A stretch of DNA of 17,395 bases from Planctomycetota bacterium (GTDB lineage: Bacteria > Planctomycetota > Phycisphaerae > Sedimentisphaerales > Anaerobacaceae). Below the pieces are notes generated by a model. The model worked only from the letters and a program-made list of their open reading frames with translations, searched no databases and was not told the origin of the DNA. The stretch lies in the NCBI GenBank assembly GCA_022567055.1, contig JADFHU010000028.1, positions 1 to 17,395 of the forward strand. The letters run 5' to 3'. Shown piece after piece: positions 8,396 to 15,947 of this stretch (its first letter is position 1; each line of letters opens with the position of its first letter). The position numbers and the translations under genes are program-made.

Positions 8396-8397
8396 GA

Positions 8398-10719
8398 TTA
8401 CCCCTCTTCTTTCTGCAAGAACAATCTGGAAGTCACCAAGGATATGATCAGTTCGCGAAAGCGGTAGTTGGAGTTACGAAAGTCACCAAGCATTGCGTCA
8501 ATCACCGGCTCATCGTCCGGAGTCTCTTGCCGTCCGAACGCGTAGCGAAACAACTGCTTGACGACTGCTCGTTGGCTGGCTTCGCTTGCGGCGAGAACGC
8601 GGCCCAACTCTCTGGGCGTCGAGAATTCCGAATTGGCGATCCCTTGAATGTGTGCTGACGTGTCCAGGTCCAGCTCGATTCTTTTGCCATCGCGACCGCT
8701 GCCCACGATGACCGACATCTGTTTCTGAAATGAGCCGATCGGGTTGTATTGTTCGAAGCCGAGACCAATCGGATCAATCAGACGATGGCAACTCGCGCAC
8801 GCTTCGCTGTTGAGGTGAATCGCCAAGCGCTCACGGTTCGTCATCGGTTTTTCTTCCGTGATTTCCGGCAAAGACGTGCTCACCCCGGGAGGAGGCGCAG
8901 GCACTTCATGCGACAGAAACTGGCTGCGGATGAACAATCCACGTTCTGTGGGAGATGTTTCCGCCGGCTTGCTGGTCGCCACCAAAAACGAACCATGGCC
9001 CAAGATTCCGGCGCGGCCCGAATCGGCGGGATACGATACTCTGGCGAATTCCGACGGTGGTAACGGCATGTTGTAGATCTCAGCCAGTTCGGTGCTGAGG
9101 AATGTATAATCGGCCGTGTAGAACTCCATGAAGTTCTCGTCTTCCCAGACGAGGTGATTGAACAGTCGGGTTGTTTCCTCGACCATGGCAGCGGCGGTTT
9201 CCGTGCTGAACTGGCGAAATCGGCGCGAACGCGTCGCTTCCAGCACGCGATCGAAGCGGACCCATTGTGCGAGAAACTCTTCCATCGAAGCCTTAGCACG
9301 GGGGTCTTCCAGCATGCGCTGTGCCCAGGAGTTCACCTGCTCAGCCGTGGAGAACTCCCCTGACCCGGCGGCTTGAAACATCTCCTCGCTTGGCATCGTG
9401 TCCCAAACAAAGTAGGAGAGGCGGCTGGCCAATTCGTATTGCTCAAACGCGCTGTCCGGTCCCCGCTCGACCCGAAACAGGAAATGTGGGGACTGCAGCA
9501 TCGCCTCGACCACAATTCTTCCGCCGGACAAATAGTCTCCCGTACGTGCGGCATCCTCGAGAAACAATGTCGTGTAGACGGTCGCTTCCCCCTCGGTTAA
9601 TGGGCGGCGGAATGTCTTGCGGCCAAACTGTTGCACGAACTCTTTTGCGCACCGTTCGTCGGTCAGCGACGTGGGTTCGCGTGGAAGCAGCCCCAAATGG
9701 TCTCCGCCACGAAAGGCGGCCACTGCCAGGCGCTCTGCGGCTTTGCTATACGCCTCGGCCTGCAGCGGCGAGATGCCCTGCCCTTCGGACTGATTCTTAA
9801 AGCCCCGGACAAAGTCTTCTTTTGGGAATCGGTTGGCAGGCTGCGTTTGATCATTCAGCAGATCACGCACCGTATTGTTGTATTGGCTGTGCGTTAACCG
9901 GCGCACGGTCAATCTGCTCAATGGGCGTTTTTCGGCCTGCGCAATACGTTCACGCGCCTGCCGAGTCTCTTCGTCCGACAGTCCGGCCAGATACTTGATC
10001 CACCGCAACAGCGCCTGCTCCTCATCGCTGCCTGGTTTGATGCGAGCGCCGCCCGTGTGTTCTTCGCGGTTCGTTGGCTTGAGATACAGCAGCGACTGCT
10101 GGAGATTCTCGCGATCGATCAGATCCATCAGCTTCAGACCGAAGGCGGTCACCTGCTCGCCGTCAGCTTGCTCCCCAGGAAATTCGAGCACTGTGTCCGA
10201 GGCCACGCCGTTGTCGTTGTGACAACGATGGCACTGCACCGCATGCATTGCCGGGTAGAGTATTTCGAGGAAGAAGGACTCATGGGTGGCGATGTCAGAG
10301 TTGGCGATATCCGATGGTGCGACAGCGACAGACGGGGTGCCGGCGTGTTTGTCGAAAGCAGCCATTGATTGAAGGAAAGCGATGGCAGCAACGTATTCCG
10401 ATTCGCTGGGGCGTGGGAGGTTGGGCTTGTCCGCCGGTGGCATTTCCCGCTCTTGCAACATCCAAAGGACTGCTTCCCTAGCTTCGGAATCTATGTTGAA
10501 GCCTTGTTCGAGTAAGCTCTCGAGATCGAACTTCCCCTTGCGTTTTTCCGGATTGTGGCAATCGGTGCAGTACTGCACAGTGAAATGCTTAAAGTCGCTA
10601 TACGGTCCGCCGGCCGTTGCAGTCGGCGCTGCTTCTAGCGAGAAACACACAGCAACGACCAGAAGCGTGAAAAGCGACACATGTTGAATCCCAGATAAAT
10701 TCTTAAGAATAATAGGCAT
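8398..10719 (-). CDS. Planctomycete cytochrome c (PSC/DUF1587/DUF1595/DUF1592/DUF1588/DUF1585)
   Basis: 773 residues with a Sec signal (about 10-35). Domains in order: PSC heme-type motif CTDCH (51-55) in the phrase YCTDCHNPEKRKGKFDLE; an inserted segment with a second CxxCH, CHRCH (163-167); DUF1587 (RLTHSQYNNTVRDLL, 274-288); DUF1595 (FGRKTFRRPLTEGE, 365-378); DUF1592 (YELASRLSYFVWDTMP, 428-443); DUF1588 (RAGILGHGSFL near 569-579, with CASCHRLIDPIG at 641-652, the third CxxCH); and DUF1585 (LFRYAFGRQETPDDEPVI near 723-740). The three motifs imply covalent c-type hemes and an extracytoplasmic redox role. The family is planctomycete-characteristic and its substrate is unknown. It heads the operon with DUF1552. 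The start has no SD sequence, but a good promoter candidate lies just upstream. Confidence 0.92.
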   Translation of the reverse strand: MPIILKNLSGIQHVSLFTLLVVAVCFSLEAAPTATAGGPYSDFKHFTVQYCTDCHNPEKRKGKFDLESLLEQGFNIDSEAREAVLWMLQEREMPPADKPNLPRPSESEYVAAIAFLQSMAAFDKHAGTPSVAVAPSDIANSDIATHESFFLEILYPAMHAVQCHRCHNDNGVASDTVLEFPGEQADGEQVTAFGLKLMDLIDRENLQQSLLYLKPTNREEHTGGARIKPGSDEEQALLRWIKYLAGLSDEETRQARERIAQAEKRPLSRLTVRRLTHSQYNNTVRDLLNDQTQPANRFPKEDFVRGFKNQSEGQGISPLQAEAYSKAAERLAVAAFRGGDHLGLLPREPTSLTDERCAKEFVQQFGRKTFRRPLTEGEATVYTTLFLEDAARTGDYLSGGRIVVEAMLQSPHFLFRVERGPDSAFEQYELASRLSYFVWDTMPSEEMFQAAGSGEFSTAEQVNSWAQRMLEDPRAKASMEEFLAQWVRFDRVLEATRSRRFRQFSTETAAAMVEETTRLFNHLVWEDENFMEFYTADYTFLSTELAEIYNMPLPPSEFARVSYPADSGRAGILGHGSFLVATSKPAETSPTERGLFIRSQFLSHEVPAPPPGVSTSLPEITEEKPMTNRERLAIHLNSEACASCHRLIDPIGLGFEQYNPIGSFQKQMSVIVGSGRDGKRIELDLDTSAHIQGIANSEFSTPRELGRVLAASEASQRAVVKQLFRYAFGRQETPDDEPVIDAMLGDFRNSNYRFRELIISLVTSRLFLQKEEG

Positions 10720-10756
10720 TTACGGTTAGGAATTTTGGCTTCTGTCGATAACGCCC

Positions 10757-10786
10757 AGTATACCCCTCGGAACTATCAAGATTCAA
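10757..10786 (-). promoter_or_regulatory. Candidate sigma-70-type promoter for the DUF1592-DUF1552 operon
   Basis: On the minus strand TTGAAT (10786-10781) and TATACT (10762-10757) are separated by 18 bp. They match the bacterial -35 and -10 consensus at four and five of six positions. Transcription would begin near 10750, leaving a leader of about 30 nt before the ATG at 10719. Repeat copy B ends only about 25 bp upstream of the -35 element. Confidence 0.5.
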
Positions 10787-10811
10787 GCAAAAAGCGGATT
10801 GGAGGTTTAGT

Positions 10812-10894
10812 GCGCTTGTCAACCGTCAATCGGACCACTCAACGTAGGCGGGACATACCCATAAAGTCTCTCAAGAAAGACAGCAATGGGACCG
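10812..10894 (+). repeat. Dispersed intergenic repeat, copy B
   Basis: An 83-bp copy aligned over its full length with A and C: CTTGTCAACCG and CAATCGGACCA at the start, CATACCCATAAAG in the middle, and CAATGGGACCG at the end. Just beyond, CAGTTGACAA (10898-10907) is a near inverted copy of TTGTCAACCG (10816-10825), which gives this copy terminal-inverted-repeat character. It lies upstream of the DUF1592 promoter candidate but points the opposite way from that gene. Confidence 0.65.
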
Positions 10895-11157
10895 CCTCAG
10901 TTGACAAAATGACAGCGGTCTACCAAGCAGGAACTACACCCTAGACGACCCTCTTTACGACCAGAATGACGCCAATTCATATCATGAAATATATGACTCC
11001 ATTTTGGCGCTACAGATGCTGATTTCGTACGAATTGAGCGTGAAGAAATGCTTTTTTTTGGCGAAAAATGGTATTCTTGCTTCGCATCGATTCAATGAAC
11101 GATGCGAGTGACAGTGCTTTTTGTGAGGAAACATACGTGAGAAGTCAGCTGTTTAGT

Positions 11158-11185
11158 GGTGGCCCCATTCATGGTTGACAAGTAC
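11158..11185 (-). repeat. Dispersed intergenic repeat, half copy D (core only)
   Basis: On the minus strand this reads GTACTTGTCAACC, then GAATGGGGCCACC, matching the first 28 bp of copies A-C. The second half (ATAAAG block and AATGGGACCG end) is not recognisable at the expected distance, so this is a truncated or diverged copy. Confidence 0.45.
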
Positions 11186-11253
11186 GTATTGTGGCAATGA
11201 TTGGAATGCTGAGCCATTCTGCTGACTGATCAGGAGGCGTTTCCATAGGAATC

Positions 11254-11301
11254 GCTATCCTCCAGATTGAGCTTGCATGCTATTAATCCGACGGATAGCA
11301 T
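11254..11301. other. Nested inverted repeats in the D-aminoacylase upstream region
   Basis: GCTATCC (11254-11260) pairs with GGATAGC (11293-11299). Alternatively ATGCTAT (11277-11283) pairs with ATAGCAT (11295-11301), and ATCCG-A-CGGAT lies within the same interval. The mutually exclusive pairings could be a switching leader or an operator; neither is supported by more than pairing. Confidence 0.25.
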
Positions 11302-11426
11302 AAGTAACTGAATTGGCAAGCGGTTAGATGTTATGATTCGAGACCTGTATGAATAAATGTACCCACATTGTAGACTGAGGATGAGGAAAACAGGTTGATT
11401 TTACTTGAACCTTTTCATGTGGATCG

Positions 11427-11442
11427 ACAGACTCTCGTCTGT
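11427..11442. other. Short hairpin in the D-aminoacylase leader
   Basis: ACAGAC-TCTC-GTCTGT forms a perfect 6-bp stem with a 4-nt loop, 35 bp upstream of the ATG at 11478, a gene that has no visible SD sequence. It could be leader structure or an operator half-site pair. Confidence 0.3.
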
Positions 11443-11477
11443 TCCCATTTCTCCGTTTCGCAGACGTAACCATTATT

Positions 11478-13259
11478 ATGAAAATGATAGATTTAATGAC
11501 TCATCAATCCCGACCTGCGGCTGAATTCACCAGGATTTTTCAGCTAAATAGATTTTCTATCTGCTCAAGGATTGCCTTTTTGTTTACGGTATCAGTCTTC
11601 CTAGCAGCCTTTCTTCTTCCACTCACTGCACAAAAGGACGATTCCCGGTTTGATCTTCTCATCCGAGGTGGGCAAATCGTTGATGGTACGGGCAATCCAT
11701 GGTTCTTCGGAGATGTTGCTATCAAGGGAGATCGGATAGTGGAGATCGGGCGGAACATTTCGGATTCTGCAATAAAGATTATCGATGCGCGGGGGCTAGT
11801 CATTGCCCCAGGGTTTATTGATATTCATTCACACTCTGATCAGTTGCTTTTTGAAGACGGCCATGCACAAAGTAAAATCCGGCAGGGCGTGACGACGGAA
11901 GTTGTCGGCGAGGGATTCTCTGCGGCGCCTTACCAAGGAAAGCTGGCGCCGAGACCATTCTCCGTAAAGGGCAAGATCGAACACATCGCCACCCTCGGAC
12001 AATATCTGGACGCTGTCGAACGCGCAGGGATTTCTGTCAATATCGTGTCCTATGTCGGGCTGAATAATTTATGGCAGTGCGTGATGGGGTATTCGTTCGA
12101 TCAACCGACCCGTGAGAATCTCGAGAAAATGAAAGTGCTGTTGGCGGAAGCCATGGAAGACGGCGCCTTTGGAATGTCTAGTCAGCTGATGACGCCGCCG
12201 GGCCTGTTGGCGACTACTGATCAGATAGTCGAACTTTGCAGCGTGGTGCGCGAATACGGAGGCATCTATTCCTCGCATATTCGAAACGAAGGCTTGGGCG
12301 TTTTTAAAGCCGTGAAACAGGCAATCGAGATTGGAGAACGTGGAGGCGTGCCAGTGGACATCATTCACATAAAAATTGCGGACCAAAAATACTGGGGTCG
12401 AATGGATGAAGTCATTGCTCTGATCGATAAAGCTCGTCAGCGAGGCGTCAACGTTCAAGCCAATGTTTATCCCTATACTCGCGGGAACAATAACCTGGGG
12501 AGCATCATCCCGCCGTGGGCGCACGAGGGCGGCTGGGGTAAGATGATCTTGCGTCTTAAGAATAAAGGGGACCGCGAACGGATGAAGAGGGATATCCTGA
12601 ACGGGGTGCCTGGGTGGTACAATCACTACACAGCGGTCGGCGGCGATTGGAGCCGAATGCAGGTCAGCGCTGACAACGAGTATAAAGGGATGACCATGGA
12701 TAGGGTCATGCGACAGCGGACCGAAGGCAAAAATCCCAAGCCTGATTTGCTGGACGAAATGTTTGACCTTATCATCGAGAAGAACGATTCGATCGCAACG
12801 ATTTATGCGCATCACACGGAAAAGGATATGAACCTGGTAATGTCGCAACCTTGGTGCTCGATTGGCTCGGACGGATCAGCTTTAGCCACGGAAGGCATCT
12901 TGCGTCGTGGCAATCCGCATCCGCGAAACTTCGGAACCTTTCCGCGCGTGCTCGGACGCTACGTTCGCGAACGCAATTTACTAAGCCTTGAAGAGGCTGT
13001 GCGCAAAATGACCTCCTTGAATGCCGCCAAGATCGGTCTGCGCGATCGAGGCTTGCTGAAGGAAGGGATGTTTGCGGACATCGCAGTGTTCGATGCTGGT
13101 GAGGTGATCGATCAATCTGATTTCACCGACCCGTTTCATTATAACAAGGGCATTATTTATGTGATTGTTAATGGTGAACTAGTTCTCGATCACGAGCGAC
13201 ACACGGGGGCAAAGCCAGGCCTAGCATTGCGGTTCAACAAACAGAATAATGCCTTTTAG
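11478..13259 (+). CDS. Exported D-aminoacylase-type amidohydrolase (N-acyl-D-amino-acid deacylase family)
   Basis: 593 residues. A hydrophobic segment at about 31-50 (SRIAFLFTVSVFLAAFLLP) acts as a signal or anchor. The amidohydrolase fold follows: DLLIRGGQIVDGTGNPWFFGD (59-79, beta-sandwich), GFIDIHSHSD (112-121, metal ligands H117 and H119), GVTTEVVGEG (137-146), IYSSHIRNE (263-271, H267), DIIHIK (294-299, H297), YPYTRGNNNLGSIIPPWAHEGG (331-352), YAHHTEKDM (443-451) and SIGSDGSAL (461-469, catalytic-type D465). The family removes acyl groups from N-acyl-D-amino acids; related members act on other amides, so the substrate is inferred. Characterised D-aminoacylases have a zinc-ligand Cys in a GNCG motif; here Glu (E145) takes that place. 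It is preceded by a long non-coding region and no neighbour shares its strand. Confidence 0.88.
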   Translation: MKMIDLMTHQSRPAAEFTRIFQLNRFSICSRIAFLFTVSVFLAAFLLPLTAQKDDSRFDLLIRGGQIVDGTGNPWFFGDVAIKGDRIVEIGRNISDSAIKIIDARGLVIAPGFIDIHSHSDQLLFEDGHAQSKIRQGVTTEVVGEGFSAAPYQGKLAPRPFSVKGKIEHIATLGQYLDAVERAGISVNIVSYVGLNNLWQCVMGYSFDQPTRENLEKMKVLLAEAMEDGAFGMSSQLMTPPGLLATTDQIVELCSVVREYGGIYSSHIRNEGLGVFKAVKQAIEIGERGGVPVDIIHIKIADQKYWGRMDEVIALIDKARQRGVNVQANVYPYTRGNNNLGSIIPPWAHEGGWGKMILRLKNKGDRERMKRDILNGVPGWYNHYTAVGGDWSRMQVSADNEYKGMTMDRVMRQRTEGKNPKPDLLDEMFDLIIEKNDSIATIYAHHTEKDMNLVMSQPWCSIGSDGSALATEGILRRGNPHPRNFGTFPRVLGRYVRERNLLSLEEAVRKMTSLNAAKIGLRDRGLLKEGMFADIAVFDAGEVIDQSDFTDPFHYNKGIIYVIVNGELVLDHERHTGAKPGLALRFNKQNNAF

Positions 13260-13545
13260 GGGCATTTGGCGGCGGGAGGGCCTATTCCATTGGGTTTGTC
13301 GTGACGAATAGCAGGGCTGTTTTCCATTGATCGGCCTTCTCCTCGGGCATGTAATCATTTCTATGGTTGTTAAATCTAATCTCCTATCAGTAGACGCAGA
13401 TCCACGAGACTTCAGACAATGATGAACCGGCGCCCGTGGGGTGCAAAAATCAAATCCACCTAACTCCTTCTGCTCCAAGGGGCTATGGCCTACGCGGGTG
13501 AAAGTGTTTGCCGGTTGGATGAGGATTTCGTAGCGTGCCCGGACT

Positions 13546-13650
13546 ATGAAAGAGAGACTAGGGTTCCCGCTCGTCACCTGTCTGGCCTATTGCAACGACA
13601 AGGAACTCTACAAAGCGATTGTTTACTCGTGAGAACAGATACGGGTCGTT
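13546..13650 (+). pseudogene. Possible decayed insertion-sequence transposase fragment
   Basis: From the ATG at 13546 the frame reads 28 codons ending AYCNDKELYKAIVYS, then a TGA (13630-13632), then EQIRVV. This resembles, from memory, the N-terminal stretch of planctomycete rve-type transposases, where a (Y/L)xREQ(I/N)RVL phrase follows a short hydrophobic start; the TGA would replace an Arg codon (CGA to TGA). The resemblance stops at 13650, three bases before repeat copy C. Only a short segment is left, so this could be coincidence. Confidence 0.25.
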
Positions 13651-13652
13651 TG

Positions 13653-13735
13653 CGGCCCCATCTGTGAATGTTCCAGAGGGCCTTTATGCTCTGTTCTGTG
13701 GTGCTACCGTGGTCCCATTGGCGGTTGACAAGCGC
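13653..13735 (-). repeat. Dispersed intergenic repeat, copy C
   Basis: On the minus strand this 83-bp copy starts GCGCTTGTCAACCG, CAATGGGACCAC, has a GCATAAAG block in the middle and ends ATGGGGCCG. The CTTG-to-end distance (79 bp) equals that of copy B. It begins 2 bp after the stop codon of the Gfo/Idh/MocA gene, in the same orientation as that gene, so it would lie in its 3' untranslated region. Confidence 0.65.
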
Positions 13736-13737
13736 AC

Positions 13738-14973
13738 TTACACCGGAAATGGCCTGGTGAACGGATGATCGCGCGTTTCCAGTGGGAGTGACACCGGCTT
13801 GCGTTGACGATGAGATTCAAAAACGGATATGATCATCTCAGTGACAGCGAGTGATTCATGGACGTTGCACAAGGGCGGACGTGAATTCTCAATGGAGCTC
13901 AAGAGATCCCGTATCCCAAGCGCATGGCGAGCCTCGTATTGAGGACCGCTGAGTGGTTCAGGCAAAGCAATACCGGCCGATGAGACATCCTGCCACTGGG
14001 CTCCGCTACGGCCGGGACACCAGCTTGGATCGTCAAGGTACTTGACCGATGGTAAAGTGCCCTCCCGAATTTCGATGATGCCTTCAGTCCCAAGAATTTG
14101 CAGGGCGTATCGTGAGGGATCACCCATTGCTTTCCGGCGTGATCCAAAATAGGCAACCGTAGCATCCGGCATGCCCCACGTTGCGTACACAACATCACCC
14201 GCGAGCGGCCCAATGCCTTCGTCACCTTCGACCACGTGTTTCCTAGAAACCGGCTCTCCGTTTTGACACATATGCGCAGAGCACCAGCTTGGATGGCCCG
14301 CGAGAAAACGGATCATGTCCAGAACATGAATACCAAGCACCCAGAGGTCTTCCGCACCACCGCGATGATCTTCCTTACCACGGCAGCGGTATTCGAGCAC
14401 CTGACCAATAACACCGTCCGCAATCAATTGCTTTACACGGGCCAACTTGGGGCTGTAATGAGTCCGTAGGGCGAGGGCAAACTTCACTCCGTTCCCGTCG
14501 CAAGCAGCGACGACTTCGTCGGCCTGCTCGAGCGTCGGGACGAATGGCTTTTCCATGTAGATGTGAATGCCGCGTTCAGCGGCAGCCAGAGCCATGTCGT
14601 GATGCTGGTCCATCCAGCGTGGACAAACACAGGCAATATCCGGTTTGGCCTCATCCAACATCTCACGATAATCGCTGAAGGATTCTTTTAGGCCAAGCCG
14701 CTTTTCCGCCTCGGCTCGTCCTTTCTCATTGTCATCTGCGAGGGCCACTATCTCGCAGTTCGGAAAGGCGAACCAAGCTGTATCCAGTCCGTGGCCATAG
14801 TCACCGCGGCCTGTGCTGCCAATCACGCCGATGCGGTAGTGTCTTTTTCCGGGAGACCGGGCTGGTGCGGAAGCGGGTGTCGAGAGAGCCGTTGCCGAAC
14901 ACCCTACGAGACTTGCCACCGCAGAATCCTGGAGGAAAGCACGGCGGGTCATGGGAATGTTGCGTCGGATCAT
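13738..14973 (-). CDS. Tat-exported Gfo/Idh/MocA family oxidoreductase
   Basis: 411 residues from the ATG at 14973, preceded by GGAG eight bases upstream and overlapping the FAH stop codon as ATGA. An ATG 18 bp further upstream is possible but lacks this spacing. The N-terminus has a Tat signal (MTRRAFLQDSAVASLVGC, 8-25); LVGC at 22-25 fits a lipobox, so it may be a Tat lipoprotein. The Rossmann fold follows (YRIGVIGSTGRGDYG, 46-60; IVALADDNEKG, 75-85), then the EKP motif (141-143, YMEKPF) and GIHVLDMIRF (214-223) with the usual active-site His. The family oxidises or reduces sugars and cyclitols with NAD(P); exported planctomycete members are common and mostly uncharacterised. Translational coupling to the FAH protein suggests a shared pathway. 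Confidence 0.88.
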   Translation of the reverse strand: MIRRNIPMTRRAFLQDSAVASLVGCSATALSTPASAPARSPGKRHYRIGVIGSTGRGDYGHGLDTAWFAFPNCEIVALADDNEKGRAEAEKRLGLKESFSDYREMLDEAKPDIACVCPRWMDQHHDMALAAAERGIHIYMEKPFVPTLEQADEVVAACDGNGVKFALALRTHYSPKLARVKQLIADGVIGQVLEYRCRGKEDHRGGAEDLWVLGIHVLDMIRFLAGHPSWCSAHMCQNGEPVSRKHVVEGDEGIGPLAGDVVYATWGMPDATVAYFGSRRKAMGDPSRYALQILGTEGIIEIREGTLPSVKYLDDPSWCPGRSGAQWQDVSSAGIALPEPLSGPQYEARHALGIRDLLSSIENSRPPLCNVHESLAVTEMIISVFESHRQRKPVSLPLETRDHPFTRPFPV

Positions 14974-15839
14974 GGCTCGTTCTCCTTCCATCTGTCCTTG
15001 CGTACAACGTTGTTCTTCAACACGCCCACTCCTTGGATCTCAACTTCGACCACATCGCCGGGATGCAGGGCTTGCGTCGTGCCCGGCGTCCCGGTAAAAA
15101 TCAGATCACCCGGTTCGAGAGTCACATGCTTCGAGAGAAAGCTTACAATTTTCGCTGTATCATGAATGAGCAAGTTTGTATTCGTCTGTTGTCGCGGCTT
15201 GCCATTCACGCGCAACTCAAGGTTCAGATTGTCATAATTCAGTCCTGATACGATGAATGGCCCACAGGGTCCGAAGGTGTCGCTACCCTTGGCCCGCCAC
15301 CATTGGATATCATTATCCTGCCAGTCGCGAGCACTAACATCGTTTCCGCACGTGACACCCAGTACGTAGTCGAGTGCATCTGCCTCGTCCACGTCCTTGG
15401 CACGCTTTCCAATGACAAGTACCAACTCGCCCTCATAGTGGACGTTCTCGGTGGGAAGTTGGATCGTCGCCTCGTGCCGTAGCAGGCTCGATGGAACCTT
15501 GAAGAAAGCCTGGGGATCCTTGTGGGGCACCCGCTCGCCCAGGTGACTACGGTAGTTCAATGCAAGGGCAACAACCTTGGTAGGCGTCGTAGGCACCAGG
15601 AGGGTGACCTTGTTAAGCGGATGCGTAATGTCGGTCTTTTCCCAGAGCTGGAAAAGATCGCCGGACAGCTCCCGAACACGTTCTCCTTCTACAATTCCAT
15701 ACACCACTCTATCGGCGACTTTAAATCTCACGTATTTTGTCACTGCCCCGCCCACTTCCTCGGCCTGCAACGGCGTGCCAATGCCTGCAGCGCAAAGCCC
15801 GAAAAGGGCCACGGCTACTCCCATTCGCAGAGTGTTCAT
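14970..15839 (-). CDS. Exported fumarylacetoacetate hydrolase (FAH) family protein
   Basis: 289 residues from the ATG at 15839, chosen because GGAGG lies 9 bases upstream and a clean signal peptide follows (MNTLRMGVAVALFGLCAAG, cleavage near PLQA-EE at 26-27). The open frame continues upstream to 16358, but that extension is antisense to another gene and has no family resemblance. FAH hallmarks: ALNYRSHLGE (93-102), AFFKVPSSLL (111-120), HYEGELVLVIG (134-144, metal ligands E136 and E138), GNDVSARDWQ (165-174, D167), WWRAKGSDTFGPCGP (180-194) and GDLIFTGTPGT (244-254). The family hydrolyses or isomerises C-C bonds in acylpyruvates and hydroxymuconate-type diacids and is normally cytoplasmic; a signal peptide is notable. 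It is the first gene of a pair with the Gfo/Idh/MocA gene (ATGA overlap). Confidence 0.9.
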   Translation of the reverse strand: MNTLRMGVAVALFGLCAAGIGTPLQAEEVGGAVTKYVRFKVADRVVYGIVEGERVRELSGDLFQLWEKTDITHPLNKVTLLVPTTPTKVVALALNYRSHLGERVPHKDPQAFFKVPSSLLRHEATIQLPTENVHYEGELVLVIGKRAKDVDEADALDYVLGVTCGNDVSARDWQDNDIQWWRAKGSDTFGPCGPFIVSGLNYDNLNLELRVNGKPRQQTNTNLLIHDTAKIVSFLSKHVTLEPGDLIFTGTPGTTQALHPGDVVEVEIQGVGVLKNNVVRKDRWKENEP

Positions 15840-15947
15840 GATGTTTTGCCTCCAGATGTTTGGACTAAGTGTTGTCATTTTATTGAGTTCAGGCGTATTT
15901 TCTTGCTTCAACGGGCACGTCAGAAGCTTACCTGGTTTTTTTCTGGG

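Larger units (their letters stand above)
10720..11477. other. Large AT-rich non-coding divergent region (758 bp)
   Basis: This region separates the DUF1592 and D-aminoacylase genes and has no credible ORF. From left to right it holds a promoter candidate for the minus-strand operon (10757-10786), full repeat copy B (10812-10894), a stem-loop at 11082-11107 (TCGCATCG/CGATGCGA), a half copy D of the repeat (11158-11185), inverted repeats at 11254-11301, and a short hairpin 35 bp before the D-aminoacylase start. From about 10960 it is visibly richer in A and T than the flanking genes. Confidence 0.6.
13260..13737. other. Non-coding region between convergent genes (478 bp)
   Basis: This region holds a possible transposase 5' remnant (13546-13650) immediately followed by repeat copy C (13653-13735). 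A 118-codon minus-strand ORF spanning 13221-13577 overlaps the D-aminoacylase 3' end and shows no recognisable family, so I treat it as chance. No clear terminator follows the D-aminoacylase stop. Confidence 0.5.

Noticed and set aside
10735..10944. 69-codon plus-strand ORF over repeat copy B
   Set aside because: It lies over the promoter candidate and the repeat, has no SD sequence, and the frame is not kept in the other repeat copies.
12069..12848. 259-codon minus-strand ORF
   Set aside because: Antisense to the D-aminoacylase catalytic core; no recognisable domain.
13221..13577. 118-codon minus-strand ORF
   Set aside because: Overlaps the D-aminoacylase 3' end, has no SD sequence or family resemblance, and lies in a region of probable decayed DNA.
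13725..13730. TTGACA inside the repeat core as a promoter -35
   Set aside because: On the strand showing TTGACA no acceptable -10 hexamer follows at 16-18 bp in any copy.
3464..13735. Reading the dispersed repeat as a CRISPR array
   Set aside because: Copies are kilobases apart, in both orientations, with no regular spacers and no cas genes.
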